In this document: piece by piece, positions 1-8,345 of the stretch | Numbering within the stretch: the first letter of the stretch is position 1 | How the letters are laid out: each line of letters starts with the position of its first letter | Source: Maricurvus nonylphenolicus | GTDB lineage: Bacteria; Pseudomonadota; Gammaproteobacteria; Pseudomonadales; Cellvibrionaceae | Length of the DNA: 64,000 bases | Assembly (NCBI RefSeq): GCF_042854845.1 | Contig: NZ_AP031498.1 | Span: forward strand, 5,022,001 to 5,086,000 | Direction: 5' to 3' | Program-made: the position numbers and the translations under genes | Notes under the pieces: generated by a model | Told to the model about the DNA's origin: nothing | The model's input: only the letters and a program-made list of their open reading frames with translations | Database searches by the model: none

Positions 1-288
1 CTGGCTCCAAATTCCGTAGGCGATGCAACATTACCAGGTTATGCCTCACCTGCGCGACGCGACAATTTGAGTGGCCTACCCCCAACCTGGATTGGTGTAG
101 GTAGCGTAGATTTATTTCATCAGGAAGCCACCACGTATGCGGAACGCCTTGAGGCTGCAGGTGTACCTGTAGAATATCTGAGCATCGCAGGTGCTCCTCA
201 TGTGTTTGAAATACTTGCCCCCCAAGCTGCTGTTTCACAACAGTTTTTAGGCTCCGCGCTAACATTTTTAAGTAAGTCTCTGGCATAA
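1..288 (+). CDS. alpha/beta hydrolase (HSL/family IV type), C-terminal part
   Basis: This is the 3' end of a gene whose start lies before the window; the reading frame is open from base 1. The roughly 95 visible residues match the C-terminus of the complete hydrolase at 6505-7482 segment by segment, including the LAPN, PARR, TWIGVGS-DLF and GAPHVFE blocks. The Asp of VGSVDLF and the His of GAPHVFE are the expected acid and base of the catalytic triad; the HGGG and GxSxG motifs must lie upstream. It is probably an esterase acting on small carboxylic esters or lactones. It ends just before a strong terminator, so it is the last gene of an incoming operon. The substrate is unknown. Confidence 0.85.
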   Translation: MAPNSVGDATLPGYASPARRDNLSGLPPTWIGVGSVDLFHQEATTYAERLEAAGVPVEYLSIAGAPHVFEILAPQAAVSQQFLGSALTFLSKSLA

Positions 289-299
289 CATTGCCGCAC

Positions 300-342
300 A
301 AGCCATAACTGCGTCACTGCAGTTATGGCTTCTTTCCTTCTG
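300..342 (+). terminator. Rho-independent terminator after the partial hydrolase
   Basis: A perfect 13-bp stem (AAGCCATAACTGC pairing with GCAGTTATGGCTT, loop GTCACT) is followed by the pyrimidine-rich CTTTCCTTCT. It lies 12 bases after the hydrolase stop and separates it from the TonB receptor unit. Confidence 0.75.
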
Positions 343-404
343 CATACTCCCCTCCCCGCTCGAATTAATTATCCACAAACTGATATTTAGCTGTTGCCTT
401 TTAA

Positions 405-443
405 GGTTTCATGACGCTACCATTGGGGTTGCATAATGCAACC
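405..443. promoter_or_regulatory. tandem operator of the putative HxlR regulon (receptor promoter)
   Basis: The perfect palindrome GGTTGCATAATGCAACC occupies 427-443. A weaker copy, GGTTTCATGACGCTACC, sits at 405-421, with centres 22 bp (about two helical turns) apart. The same 17-bp form, GGTTKC-N5-GMAACC, occurs before the HxlR gene (3120-3136), the thioesterase (3772-3788) and the crotonase (4670-4686). The link to the HxlR protein is inferred from location and autoregulatory placement. Confidence 0.7.
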
Positions 444-488
444 AAGATAAATAATAACTATTTGAGAGAGCATATCGGGAGATAAGTC

Positions 489-2864
489 ATGCGTTATAAA
501 CTCACTCTATTAGCTAGTGCCATTATTGGATTATCAGGTCAGGTCTCTGCAGAGGATCTACTGCTGGAAGAAGTTGTGGTAACCGCTACCAAACGTGCAA
601 CAACCCTGCAAGAGGTTCCCATTGCGGTATCGGTTACCAGCGGTGAAACGATAGAACAGGCGCAGATTCGTGATATCGGCGATTTGCAGTCGGTCGTACC
701 TTCACTGCGCGTCGAGCAACGAGCTAACGCCGCTGCCGCCAACTTTATTATTCGCGGCTTCGGTAACGGCGATAACAATCCGGGGATCGAATCTTCTGTT
801 GCCGTATTCGTTGATGGCGTTTACCGTTCACGCTCAGCTTCAGCTATTTCTGACCTGCCTAATATTGAGCGCATTGAAGTCCTGCGCGGTCCTCAGTCCA
901 CTTTGTTTGGTAAAAATGCCTCCGCCGGTGTTATCAGTATTGTCACCAAGGCACCCCAGTATGAGTTTGGCGGTTCTGCCGAGATTTCCTACGGCAACTA
1001 CAACTCCACCGTCGCCAAAGGCAATATCACGGGCCCCATCACCGATAACATTGCCTATAGCCTGTCTGCCAATGTTAACCAACGCGACGGCTATATGGAT
1101 GTGGTTAATTTAGATAAAGAATCTAACGACCGTGACCGTTGGGATGTACGTGGTGATTTACTGTTTGAACCAACCGAAGATCTTTCCATTCGCATGATTG
1201 CTGATTTCGGCAAGATTGAAGATGTTTGCTGTGGCGGCAGTAACCTGGTTAGCGATCCAGGCCTGGAAACCATATTAACCGGTTTGGCTGGTGGCGCGCC
1301 TTATGCATCCGAAGATCCCTTTTCCTATGATCTTTATCAAACCATCATTTCAGAAAATGACATCGAGAACAAAGGTATTTCGATACAGGTAGACTACGAG
1401 CTGGGTGACTATGCCTTAACCTCAATTACCTCTTACCGTGAGACCGATGCATTCCAAAATGACGATCGCGATTTCAGTGCCGCCGACCTGATTAACTCCA
1501 AGGGTGAGCACACACAAATCGAGACATTCACACAGGAATTCCGCCTGACCTCAAACTTCGACGGACCGGTAAACTTCCTGTTAGGCGCTTATATTTTTGA
1601 TGAGCAAGTAGAGTTCGATACCAGTCTGACCTACGGCACACAGTTCCGCTCCTATGCCGATCTGCTTATTCAAGGTTTAACCGGTGGAACTCAGGATCTT
1701 GATGCAGTAGAAACTGCTCTTGGCCCATTGGGTGTAGCCTCAGGTGATCTTTTTGAACACAGCACGGGTTATACCAATGAGACCTACGAGCTCGATAACT
1801 TTGCCATATCTTTCTTTGGTACTGTTGATATTGATCTGAACGATACAACAACACTGACCGCAGGATTTAACTACACCAAGGACGAGAAGGAGTACGAGCT
1901 TGGGATTGAAAGTAATGAAGTCTTTTCTGAACTAGATCTCACCGGCAACCCACTAACAGCTCTGCAGTTCCTGCCTCCATTCCTGGGTGTATCTAATGCC
2001 GTTGAAGATGGTGAAGTCGACGATGACGAATGGACCTGGACATTGCGTCTGGCCCATGACCTGACCGAAAACACCAATGTCTATGCGAGCTGGGCTACTG
2101 GTTTTAAAGCCGCCTCGGTCAACATGACTCGCGATAGCCGTCCGTTTATTGAAGATCAAGCCGCACTGACTGCTGCAGGTCTGAACCTGACCAACCTGAC
2201 TTACGGTACGCGTTTTGCGGCACCGGAAAAGTCTGAAGTGTTTGAAATAGGACTAAAAACATCTTTCGACAAGGGTTCGATAAATCTGGCTATCTTTGAT
2301 CAAACGATTGAAGATTTTCAGTCCAACACCTTTACCGGCACTGGTTTTGCTCTGTCTAACGCCGGTGAGCAAAATACCATCGGGGTAGAGTTTGAAGGTA
2401 TGTACCGTCCGGTAGAACCTTTGGATTTATTCCTCTCGGTAACCTGGTTGGATCCAGAGTACAAAGAGTATGAAGGCTCACCATTCGGCGATCTATCCGG
2501 TGCAGAGCCTGCGAATATTTCAGAGTTCTCAGTCTCTGTGGGAGGTACCTACACACACGTCTTTGGTGATGGCATGGAGTTAATTGCCCGCGCCGATTAC
2601 GTTTACGAATCTGAAGTTAACTTGCGTGATGGCTACCTTGAAGCACCAGAGTACACCAATGAACTTACTCGTGAAGTCAAGGAACTCAATGGCTCTGTCA
2701 CCTGGATCTTAACCAACGGGTTTGAATTCTCTCTGTGGGGTCGCAATATTCTTGATGAAGAATATCTGGTTGCGGCATTTGATGGTGTAGCACAAAACGG
2801 CACTATCAGCGGTTACGCCAACCAGCCTCGCACCTACGGCGGTTCTCTGCGCTTTAAGTTCTAA
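489..2864 (+). CDS. TonB-dependent outer membrane receptor
   Basis: A 791-residue outer-membrane active transporter that would import a scarce or bulky substrate using TonB-ExbBD energy. It has a signal peptide (residues 1-21, cut after VSA), a TonB-box-like EEVVVTATK stretch at about 27-35, a plug domain with the LRGPQSTLFGKNASAGVI signature near 135-150, and a long beta-barrel ending in the aromatic LRFKF. It belongs to the large FecA/CirA-like group common in marine proteobacteria, where many members carry organic catabolic substrates rather than iron complexes. A GGGAGATAAGTC ribosome site precedes ATG. Its promoter carries the tandem HxlR-type operator, so its substrate is probably linked to the 3199-8340 catabolic genes. 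The substrate itself cannot be read from the sequence. Confidence 0.95.
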   Translation: MRYKLTLLASAIIGLSGQVSAEDLLLEEVVVTATKRATTLQEVPIAVSVTSGETIEQAQIRDIGDLQSVVPSLRVEQRANAAAANFIIRGFGNGDNNPGIESSVAVFVDGVYRSRSASAISDLPNIERIEVLRGPQSTLFGKNASAGVISIVTKAPQYEFGGSAEISYGNYNSTVAKGNITGPITDNIAYSLSANVNQRDGYMDVVNLDKESNDRDRWDVRGDLLFEPTEDLSIRMIADFGKIEDVCCGGSNLVSDPGLETILTGLAGGAPYASEDPFSYDLYQTIISENDIENKGISIQVDYELGDYALTSITSYRETDAFQNDDRDFSAADLINSKGEHTQIETFTQEFRLTSNFDGPVNFLLGAYIFDEQVEFDTSLTYGTQFRSYADLLIQGLTGGTQDLDAVETALGPLGVASGDLFEHSTGYTNETYELDNFAISFFGTVDIDLNDTTTLTAGFNYTKDEKEYELGIESNEVFSELDLTGNPLTALQFLPPFLGVSNAVEDGEVDDDEWTWTLRLAHDLTENTNVYASWATGFKAASVNMTRDSRPFIEDQAALTAAGLNLTNLTYGTRFAAPEKSEVFEIGLKTSFDKGSINLAIFDQTIEDFQSNTFTGTGFALSNAGEQNTIGVEFEGMYRPVEPLDLFLSVTWLDPEYKEYEGSPFGDLSGAEPANISEFSVSVGGTYTHVFGDGMELIARADYVYESEVNLRDGYLEAPEYTNELTREVKELNGSVTWILTNGFEFSLWGRNILDEEYLVAAFDGVAQNGTISGYANQPRTYGGSLRFKF

Positions 2865-2877
2865 CCCATGAGCTTTT

Positions 2878-2907
2878 CCCCTTACCGCTTGCGGTAAGGG
2901 GTTTTTT
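2878..2907 (+). terminator. Rho-independent terminator of the TonB receptor
   Basis: An 11-bp perfect stem (CCCCTTACCGC, loop TT, GCGGTAAGGGG) is followed immediately by TTTTTT, 13 bases after the receptor stop codon. Confidence 0.92.
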
Positions 2908-2910
2908 ATT

Positions 2911-3110
2911 CGTTGTATCTTCTTGAGGTACCCCCATGAAACTTTGGTATTTTCTGTTTATGCACTCTTAGCTAAACTGCCAATTCATTCTAGCTATGCC
3001 ATGACTCTGGATGCCGCGCCATCGTATGGCTGCTGGACTGGGCCAATGAAAAGGCTTACAACTGGCGTATGGACACTTATAACATCCACGAATAACGGCT
3101 GCGCCTCCCC
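2911..3110. other. gene-free stretch between the receptor and the HxlR gene
   Basis: No convincing gene was found here. One short open stretch (about 2995-3093, + strand) reads AIVWLLDWANEKAYNW and then stops. It has a natural-looking composition but no start or context, so it could be the tail of a decayed gene. The rest is featureless up to the inverted repeat at 3111. Confidence 0.4.
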
Positions 3111-3145
3111 CTACCTTTAGGTTTCAAAAGGAAACCTAAAGGTAG
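3111..3145. promoter_or_regulatory. 15-bp-arm inverted repeat with embedded HxlR-type operator
   Basis: CTACCTTTAGGTTTC at 3111-3125 is the exact reverse complement of GAAACCTAAAGGTAG at 3131-3145, with a 5-nt spacer. The core 3120-3136 (GGTTTC-AAAAG-GAAACC) fits the 17-bp operator form found at three other places in this cluster. It ends 53 bp before the regulator's ATG, the right place for autoregulation. A terminator is less likely because no T-run follows. Confidence 0.7.
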
Positions 3146-3198
3146 CATAAAGCAATCTAATTGATTATCATCTATGCAAAGATTGTTTGAAGATAGCT

Positions 3199-3675
3199 AT
3201 GAAACACACCTCTTTTGAAGATATGAACTGCTCCATCGCCCAATCGATGGAGATTGTCGGCGAACGCTGGAGCCTGCTGATCATCCGCGATTGCTTTGAT
3301 GGGCTGCGCCGCTTTGGCCAATTTCAGCGCAAACTGGGTATCGCCAAGAACATACTTTCCAATCGCCTCAACCGTCTTATCGACGAGGGTATTCTGGAAA
3401 AGCAACCCATTGATGGCGGCGCCCAGCAAGAGTATGTGCTAACTCAGAAAGGTATCGATCTGTTCCCGGTACTGATGTCACTCATGCAGTGGGGCGACAA
3501 ATATATGCCAAATCCAGAAGGGCAACGTATGTACGTTGTTGAAAGCAAAACTGGCAAGCTTATCCAAGGCGTTGGAGCGATCAGCGCCAGTGGCGAACCC
3601 TTGGAGCTAAACGATCTTCAACAAGTCAAAGGCCCGGGCCTTGGCGGTAAGCGTATAAGAAGATCTCGTAGTTAA
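3199..3675 (+). CDS. HxlR-family winged-helix transcriptional regulator
   Basis: A 158-residue DNA-binding protein of the HxlR (MarR-like winged helix) family. The characteristic order is visible: NCSIAQSMEIVGERWSLLII near the N-terminus, the recognition-helix region FGQFQRKLGIAKNILSNRL, the wing segment ending in EYVLTQKG, and the LMQWGDKYM dimer helix. The C-terminal extension of about 45 residues beyond the core is longer than in minimal HxlR proteins and may be a sensing or dimerisation add-on. The ATG at 3199 is preferred over an upstream TTG at 3187 because it fits the family N-terminus. An inverted-repeat operator lies directly upstream, and matching sites precede neighbouring catabolic genes, so it probably controls them and itself. 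The effector is unknown. Confidence 0.9.
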   Translation: MKHTSFEDMNCSIAQSMEIVGERWSLLIIRDCFDGLRRFGQFQRKLGIAKNILSNRLNRLIDEGILEKQPIDGGAQQEYVLTQKGIDLFPVLMSLMQWGDKYMPNPEGQRMYVVESKTGKLIQGVGAISASGEPLELNDLQQVKGPGLGGKRIRRSRS

Positions 3676-3771
3676 GAAACTACATTCATAGGGGCAATCC
3701 AAGCCCCGCCCCCTTATCTTTCCCTTCGCTCAAAAAACGAACAAAAACACTTGATTTATTACGCTCCGCAT

Positions 3772-3788
3772 GGTTTCATTATGAAACC
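3772..3788. promoter_or_regulatory. 17-bp palindromic operator upstream of the thioesterase
   Basis: GGTTTCATTATGAAACC is a perfect 8-1-8 palindrome of the GGTTKC-N5-GMAACC type, 136 bp before the thioesterase ATG. Confidence 0.7.
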
Positions 3789-3923
3789 AAATGCAATTTG
3801 GACACGCAAGACAAGTTACAGCCATCGAAGTGATTCGTGATAACCACCGCCTGCGCTTAGCCGCTGAGCGGCCAAGGCTTAAATGGATAGTGCTGGTAAT
3901 ATGTTTAAGTTATAGGTGATGTT

Positions 3924-4511
3924 ATGAATCTCTATTTTCGTATGCTGCGAATGTTATTGCGCCAGCTCTGGCAGCCCAAGATGCAGTCAATGACTGAGCC
4001 AAGAGTCATGCACTTTCGCACTTGGCCCTTTGACTGTGATTTTAACCTGCACCTGACCAACTCGCGTTTTATCGCGTTGATTGATGTCTGCCGTTTCGAT
4101 TTCTTTATGGGAACAGGTTTACGCCTCGGCATACTCAAAAACCGCTACAAGGTCATCGTCAACTCACTTGAGATTACGTTTATAAAGGAGATCCCTCCCC
4201 TGAGGAAGTTTTCCGTGCAAACGAAATTTATGGGCTGGGATAAAAAGTATTTTTATTTCGAGAGCCGTTTTTTCCACCAAGGTAAACTCTGCGCATACGG
4301 TAATAGCCGCCAAGCTATTGTAAAAAATCGCAAGATAATCAGCCTTGGCGAAGTCTTTACCAATGCGGGCTACAATATTGACAATCCACGAGGCGGTGGC
4401 GTTGTCGAAAGCTGGCGAAGATTTATGGACTCTAAAAAGCAGCACGAGGCTAACAACCAAAACGACGCACAACCCAAGCATAAAACGAAAGAAGCCATCT
4501 GCGCAGAATAA
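3924..4511 (+). CDS. THEM6-like / 4HBT-superfamily acyl-CoA thioesterase
   Basis: A 195-residue protein with a single hot-dog fold domain of the 4HBT_2/THEM6-like kind. The FDCDFNLHLTNSRFIALID segment (about 37-55) carries the D-x-N-x-H-x-TN pattern that replaces the canonical D-x-x-x-H-x-N of YbgC-like thioesterases. The remaining strands (LEITFIKEIPPLRKFSVQT, YFYFESRFF) complete the fold. A hydrophilic Lys/Gln/Asn-rich tail of about 35 residues follows. It may hydrolyse acyl-CoA made by the neighbouring crotonase. An HxlR-type operator lies upstream and a stem-loop follows, so it appears to be monocistronic. Substrate specificity is unknown. Confidence 0.8.
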   Translation: MNLYFRMLRMLLRQLWQPKMQSMTEPRVMHFRTWPFDCDFNLHLTNSRFIALIDVCRFDFFMGTGLRLGILKNRYKVIVNSLEITFIKEIPPLRKFSVQTKFMGWDKKYFYFESRFFHQGKLCAYGNSRQAIVKNRKIISLGEVFTNAGYNIDNPRGGGVVESWRRFMDSKKQHEANNQNDAQPKHKTKEAICAE

Positions 4512-4555
4512 TTCTGCCAAGCACTAGCTACACCTTTAACCGCATACCATCACTT

Positions 4556-4587
4556 GGCATCAGAACTCATTAAGAGTTACTGATGCC
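4556..4587 (+). terminator. stem-loop after the thioesterase gene
   Basis: GGCATCAGAACTC pairs with GAGTTACTGATGCC (one bulged A, loop ATTAA) and is followed by TTCTC. The T-run is poor, so this is a probable but not certain terminator. Confidence 0.5.
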
Positions 4588-4669
4588 TTCTCATGTCAGT
4601 TAAATCCAAATCCGTTATCGCCCTACCAAGGTGCTTTGCACTCTTTTACTTTATTGGCCCTCACACAAT

Positions 4670-4686
4670 GGTTGCATCATGAAACC
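4670..4686. promoter_or_regulatory. 17-bp operator upstream of the crotonase operon
   Basis: GGTTGCATCATGAAACC combines one GGTTGC half (as at 427) and one GAAACC half (as at 3772). It lies 76 bp before the preferred crotonase ATG. Confidence 0.7.
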
Positions 4687-4761
4687 ACATGAGTTACCTT
4701 GGTTAACAAGATGATGCATCCCAGTAACGCAACATACTGGCACAACGACCGAGGAAATCTT

Positions 4762-5553
4762 ATGAGCCTAGCAACCTATTCATTTGAAAATGGTATTGCC
4801 ACCATTGTGATTAACAACCCGCCGCAAAACCGCCTAAGTAAAGATCTTATGTTTGAATTTGCGGGCATGCTTGAGCAACTGAAAAATACTCAAGGCCTGC
4901 GTGGTGTTTTCCTTCGCTCAGAAGGCCCCGATTTCAGCTTCGGTGGTGATATTACCCCTTGGCTTGATCGGGAAGATGAGCAAACTCGCCAGGAATCCGA
5001 TGCTGCAATCATGATCTGTAATGCTTTCGAAGATTTACCGGTCCCTGTCGTTGTCGCTATCCAGGGACGTTGTGCCGGTGGTGGTTTGGAGATGGCCTTG
5101 CGTGCCGATGTATTAGTCGCCGCAGAAGATGCCAGTTTCTCCCACCCGGAAAAAACTATAGGGGTTTTCACCTTATTAGGTGGTGTTCAGCGCGTTGCTG
5201 ATCGAGTGGGTCGTACCCGCGCTATGAAATGGGCCCTAACCGCTGAAGCCGTTTCCGCTCAAGAAGCCTTGGATGCAGGTTTAATTACTCAACTAGTACC
5301 ACAGGCGGAATTACTGTCGGCATGTGATGAGTGGTTAGCGCAACTGTCTACTGGCCCAACCCTTGCTCACACAGCCCACAAGAAACTGTTACGCGCCTGG
5401 AGCAATGGTGGCGTTAAAGCAGCCGATAATTTGATGACCGATATGGCTGTAGATATCTTTAAGTCGGAAGATGCTCGCAATGCAATTGAAGGGGCGATCA
5501 AGGCTTTCCTGGCCGGTGAAGAACGCCCAACATTTGAATTCAATGGCAAATAA
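4762..5553 (+). CDS. enoyl-CoA hydratase/isomerase (crotonase) family protein
   Basis: A 263-residue crotonase that probably hydrates or isomerises an enoyl-CoA intermediate. The FSFGGD oxyanion-hole segment, the AGGGLEMAL motif and the HPEKTIGV motif are visible; the Glu of GLEMA and the Glu of HPE correspond to the two catalytic glutamates of classical hydratases. The ATG at 4762 is chosen because a GAGGAAA ribosome site precedes it and the family consensus begins there; an upstream TTG at 4699 would add an unlikely 21 residues. It is followed at short distance by two hydrolases (5580, 6505), forming an operon under the operator at 4670. Unlike the crotonases at 26148 and 33627, it keeps the standard catalytic layout. 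Confidence 0.9.
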   Translation: MSLATYSFENGIATIVINNPPQNRLSKDLMFEFAGMLEQLKNTQGLRGVFLRSEGPDFSFGGDITPWLDREDEQTRQESDAAIMICNAFEDLPVPVVVAIQGRCAGGGLEMALRADVLVAAEDASFSHPEKTIGVFTLLGGVQRVADRVGRTRAMKWALTAEAVSAQEALDAGLITQLVPQAELLSACDEWLAQLSTGPTLAHTAHKKLLRAWSNGGVKAADNLMTDMAVDIFKSEDARNAIEGAIKAFLAGEERPTFEFNGK

Positions 5554-5579
5554 GAACGCCCATTAGCGAGGAGAGCCCC

Positions 5580-6488
5580 ATGTCTGAACCTGTTAAGTAT
5601 CCCGATCTGGTAATGCCAGACAATGTCGAGCGCACAAAAGTTACCGTATGGAGTCTGGGTGTACCATTGGATGCTGATGTATATAGGCCTAAAGGCCTGG
5701 CAGAAAACGATAAAGTACCCGGCATTGCCCTAACCCATGGATGGGGCGGCGACAAAAAAACCGCCGAGCGTTATGCCGCTAAATTTGCCGCCAGTGGCAT
5801 GATTTGTATCAGCCTGACACAAAGCAGTTGGTACGGTTCAGCAGGGACTCTGGTACCCGTCGATTCCGTGCCCGAAACTGAGCAGGGCGAAGAGTTAACA
5901 CTGAAAGTTCGCCCTACTCGTGAAGTGGTTGACCCTATCGATTGGGTGCAAAACTTCCGCGCTTGTTTTGATTACCTTTGTGGCGAAGCTAATGTGGATA
6001 CTGATCGCCTCGGTGCCTGGGGTACCAGTTACGGCGGCGGTACAGCGGCCTATGCGACCGCTACAGATTCTCGCATCAAGGCATTGACCATCCAGGTACC
6101 TATGCTGTTTGACATCCCAGAGCCGTTCCGTGAAGTAGCTCAACTGCGTGCCACACAAATCGCTCGCGGTGAAATAAACGCAATTCCGCAGGGTATTGAT
6201 CCTTACGGCACTATGTCTGGAACCCCCAACCTTGCCAGAATGTTGCAATACAATATTTCTGAGCAAGCGGCAAAAGTCTCCGTCCCAACACTGATTGTTG
6301 ATGCGGGCAATGAAGAGATGTTCGATATTCGCCAAAGTGGTGGAGCCGTACATGAAGTACTCAAAGCCAAGGAATCTGTTCCTACGTATTATGAAGTGAT
6401 CGAGGGCATTGACCATTACGGTATTTACTTTGATGGCTTTGAACGTGGCTCACAACTGCAACATGATTGGTTTGTAAAGTACTTGTAA
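5580..6488 (+). CDS. alpha/beta hydrolase (dienelactone-hydrolase / peptidase S9-like)
   Basis: A 302-residue serine hydrolase. The nucleophile elbow GTSYG lies near residue 146, the acid is likely in LIVDAGNEEMF, and the His is in GIDHYG near the C-terminus. No signal peptide is present, so it is cytoplasmic. It could open a lactone or cleave an ester or activated acid produced in the pathway. A GAGGAGA site precedes ATG; the gene starts 26 bases after the crotonase stop and ends 16 bases before the next hydrolase, so the three are co-transcribed. The exact family label is uncertain. Confidence 0.85.
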   Translation: MSEPVKYPDLVMPDNVERTKVTVWSLGVPLDADVYRPKGLAENDKVPGIALTHGWGGDKKTAERYAAKFAASGMICISLTQSSWYGSAGTLVPVDSVPETEQGEELTLKVRPTREVVDPIDWVQNFRACFDYLCGEANVDTDRLGAWGTSYGGGTAAYATATDSRIKALTIQVPMLFDIPEPFREVAQLRATQIARGEINAIPQGIDPYGTMSGTPNLARMLQYNISEQAAKVSVPTLIVDAGNEEMFDIRQSGGAVHEVLKAKESVPTYYEVIEGIDHYGIYFDGFERGSQLQHDWFVKYL

Positions 6489-6504
6489 GTCAAAGGCCTC
6501 TCCT

Positions 6505-7482
6505 ATGAAAAAAGACACTATCCGGCCAGAGCTTAGACGCGCGGTATTGAAAGCACCTCGCTTACCTTTCGCCTTAAGGCCCTTACTTGGTTTCAGTCGC
6601 TTTATATTCAATATCGCGACTAAGAAAAAACCGGTAGCCGGTGTTTATCTTGATTGCGTGACCTATCAGGGTGTAGAAATCCGTATTTTCACACCAGGAA
6701 ATGTATCCTGTGATGGCGCGATCATCTGGTTTCATGGTGGAGGTCATATTGCCGGTCGTCCCAATCAGTTGGACAAAACAGCGTCCCAAACGGCTCGTCG
6801 TCTGGGCGTAAAGATTATTGTTCCTCAATATCGATTAGCTCCTGAGTATCCATTCCCCGCTGATTTAGATGACGCTTATACAGCTTGGCAATGGCTGTTA
6901 CAAAATGCATCAGATTTAAATATCGACAGCAATCGTATAGCCATTGTAGGAAACAGTGCAGGTGGCGGATTAGCTGCAGCGCTAGCACAAAAGATATACG
7001 ATATAGGCAGCCAGCAACCTGCTGCCCAAGTGCTGTTTTATCCCATGCTTGATGATAGAACTGCAGCCAATAAGCAACTGGATGCCGACAATCATTTCTT
7101 GTGGAATAACAAGGCCAATCGTGTTGCCTGGAATGCCTATCTTGCTCCTAATCAGTGTGGAGCTAACGCTCTACCCGACTACGCAGCGCCTGCTCGACGG
7201 CAAAACCTGAACGGATTACCCAAAACCTGGATAGGCGTTGGCAGTATAGATTTGTTCTATGATGAATGCGTTGAATATGCAGCCAGATTAAAAGCACAGC
7301 AGGTCGACTGTGAGCTGTTCACTGTTGAAGGCGCACCCCATGTATTTGAAGTATTAGCGCCTGAGGAAAGGGTCACTCAGAACTTTGTTACATCGGCTAC
7401 TAATTTTTTATTCACAGTACTCTCTGAAAGTGGCGAGGCTATCGACTCTCATGCACCAGTTGCTCAATCTCTCTGCAACTGA
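6505..7482 (+). CDS. alpha/beta hydrolase, HSL (family IV) esterase
   Basis: A 325-residue esterase of the hormone-sensitive-lipase family. FHGGGH (about residue 75) forms the oxyanion hole, GNSAGG holds the nucleophile, the Asp lies in GSIDLF, and the His in GAPHVFE. It closely resembles the truncated gene at the very start of the window, so two paralogous esterases flank the TonB receptor and regulator. It is the last gene of the crotonase-hydrolase-hydrolase operon and is followed by a terminator. It probably hydrolyses a small ester or lactone intermediate. Confidence 0.92.
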   Translation: MKKDTIRPELRRAVLKAPRLPFALRPLLGFSRFIFNIATKKKPVAGVYLDCVTYQGVEIRIFTPGNVSCDGAIIWFHGGGHIAGRPNQLDKTASQTARRLGVKIIVPQYRLAPEYPFPADLDDAYTAWQWLLQNASDLNIDSNRIAIVGNSAGGGLAAALAQKIYDIGSQQPAAQVLFYPMLDDRTAANKQLDADNHFLWNNKANRVAWNAYLAPNQCGANALPDYAAPARRQNLNGLPKTWIGVGSIDLFYDECVEYAARLKAQQVDCELFTVEGAPHVFEVLAPEERVTQNFVTSATNFLFTVLSESGEAIDSHAPVAQSLCN

Positions 7483-7502
7483 TCGATAATTATTCTCTCG
7501 CA

Positions 7503-7550
7503 CAAGTGCCACACTATATCACCCTCCTTCGGTGGCACTTGCTTTTTTAT
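7503..7550 (+). terminator. Rho-independent terminator of the crotonase operon
   Basis: CAAGTGCCAC pairs with GTGGCACTTG around a 19-nt loop and is followed by CTTTTTTATT. Confidence 0.85.
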
Positions 7551-7569
7551 TCAATAGGTAAGATCAAGT

Positions 7570-8340
7570 ATGAAAAATGATATTTTTGACGTTAGCAATC
7601 GTGTTGCATTGGTGACCGGTGCGTCCAGTGGTTTTGGTGCTCACTTTGCTAAAGTATTAGCTGATCACGGCGCAAAGGTCATCGTTTGCGCCAGAAGACT
7701 TGATCGCCTGACGTCTCTGGTTGATGACATCACGACCATGGGCGGAAAAGCCTTTGCTGTACCTATGGATGTTACCGACGCGACCAGTGTTAAAAATGCC
7801 TTTGATGAAGGCAGCAAACAGTTTGGTCTTATTGATATCGTTTCCAACAATGCCGGTGTCGCCGATTCCAAAATGGCCATCGCTACCGATGAAACCAGTT
7901 GGGATTTTGTGATGGACACCAATTTAAAAGGTATGTGGCTGGTAGCGATGGAGGCAGGCAGACGATTAATTGCCGCCAAGGCAAAAGGCAGCATCGTTAA
8001 TACCGCTTCTATCCTGGGTTTACGCACCGCGATATCCCAAAGCAGTTACGCCACATCCAAAGCAGCCGTTGTTCAGTTAAGTAAAACTCTGGCGCTGGAG
8101 TGGGCCAGAAAACATATACGCGTTAATGCATTATGCCCTGGCTATTTTGTCACAGAACTTAATGAAGATTACTTTAATAGTGAGAAAGGGCGGGCATACA
8201 TCCAACAATCCCCAGCTCAGAGAACCGGTGAACTTGATGAGTTAACCGCGCCATTTATGATGCTAGCCAGTGAAGCGGGGTCTTTTGTTAATGGAGTGGC
8301 GCTTCCTGTTGATGGCGCACATACACTCGGAAATATGTAA
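7570..8340 (+). CDS. short-chain dehydrogenase/reductase (SDR)
   Basis: A 256-residue classical SDR that oxidises an alcohol or reduces a ketone with NAD(P). The cofactor motif TGASSGFG is at about residues 15-22 and NNAG near 94. The catalytic Ser is in NTASILG and the Tyr and Lys in SSYATSK. It follows the terminator at 7503, so it may have its own promoter, but it belongs by content to the catabolic cluster. It converges with the TetR gene, ending 5 bases before that gene's stop codon. The substrate is unknown; typical relatives act on hydroxyacyl-CoA or cyclic alcohols. Confidence 0.92.
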   Translation: MKNDIFDVSNRVALVTGASSGFGAHFAKVLADHGAKVIVCARRLDRLTSLVDDITTMGGKAFAVPMDVTDATSVKNAFDEGSKQFGLIDIVSNNAGVADSKMAIATDETSWDFVMDTNLKGMWLVAMEAGRRLIAAKAKGSIVNTASILGLRTAISQSSYATSKAAVVQLSKTLALEWARKHIRVNALCPGYFVTELNEDYFNSEKGRAYIQQSPAQRTGELDELTAPFMMLASEAGSFVNGVALPVDGAHTLGNM

Positions 8341-8345
8341 ACATC

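Noticed and set aside
2923..3120. 65-residue open frame between the receptor and HxlR genes
   Set aside because: It has no ribosome site or natural-looking domain, and it runs into the inverted repeat at 3111. A different frame here looks more protein-like but is only about 33 codons.
5895..6416. 173-residue open frame opposite the hydrolase at 5580
   Set aside because: It is a shadow frame; the plus-strand gene has a full catalytic motif set and a ribosome site.
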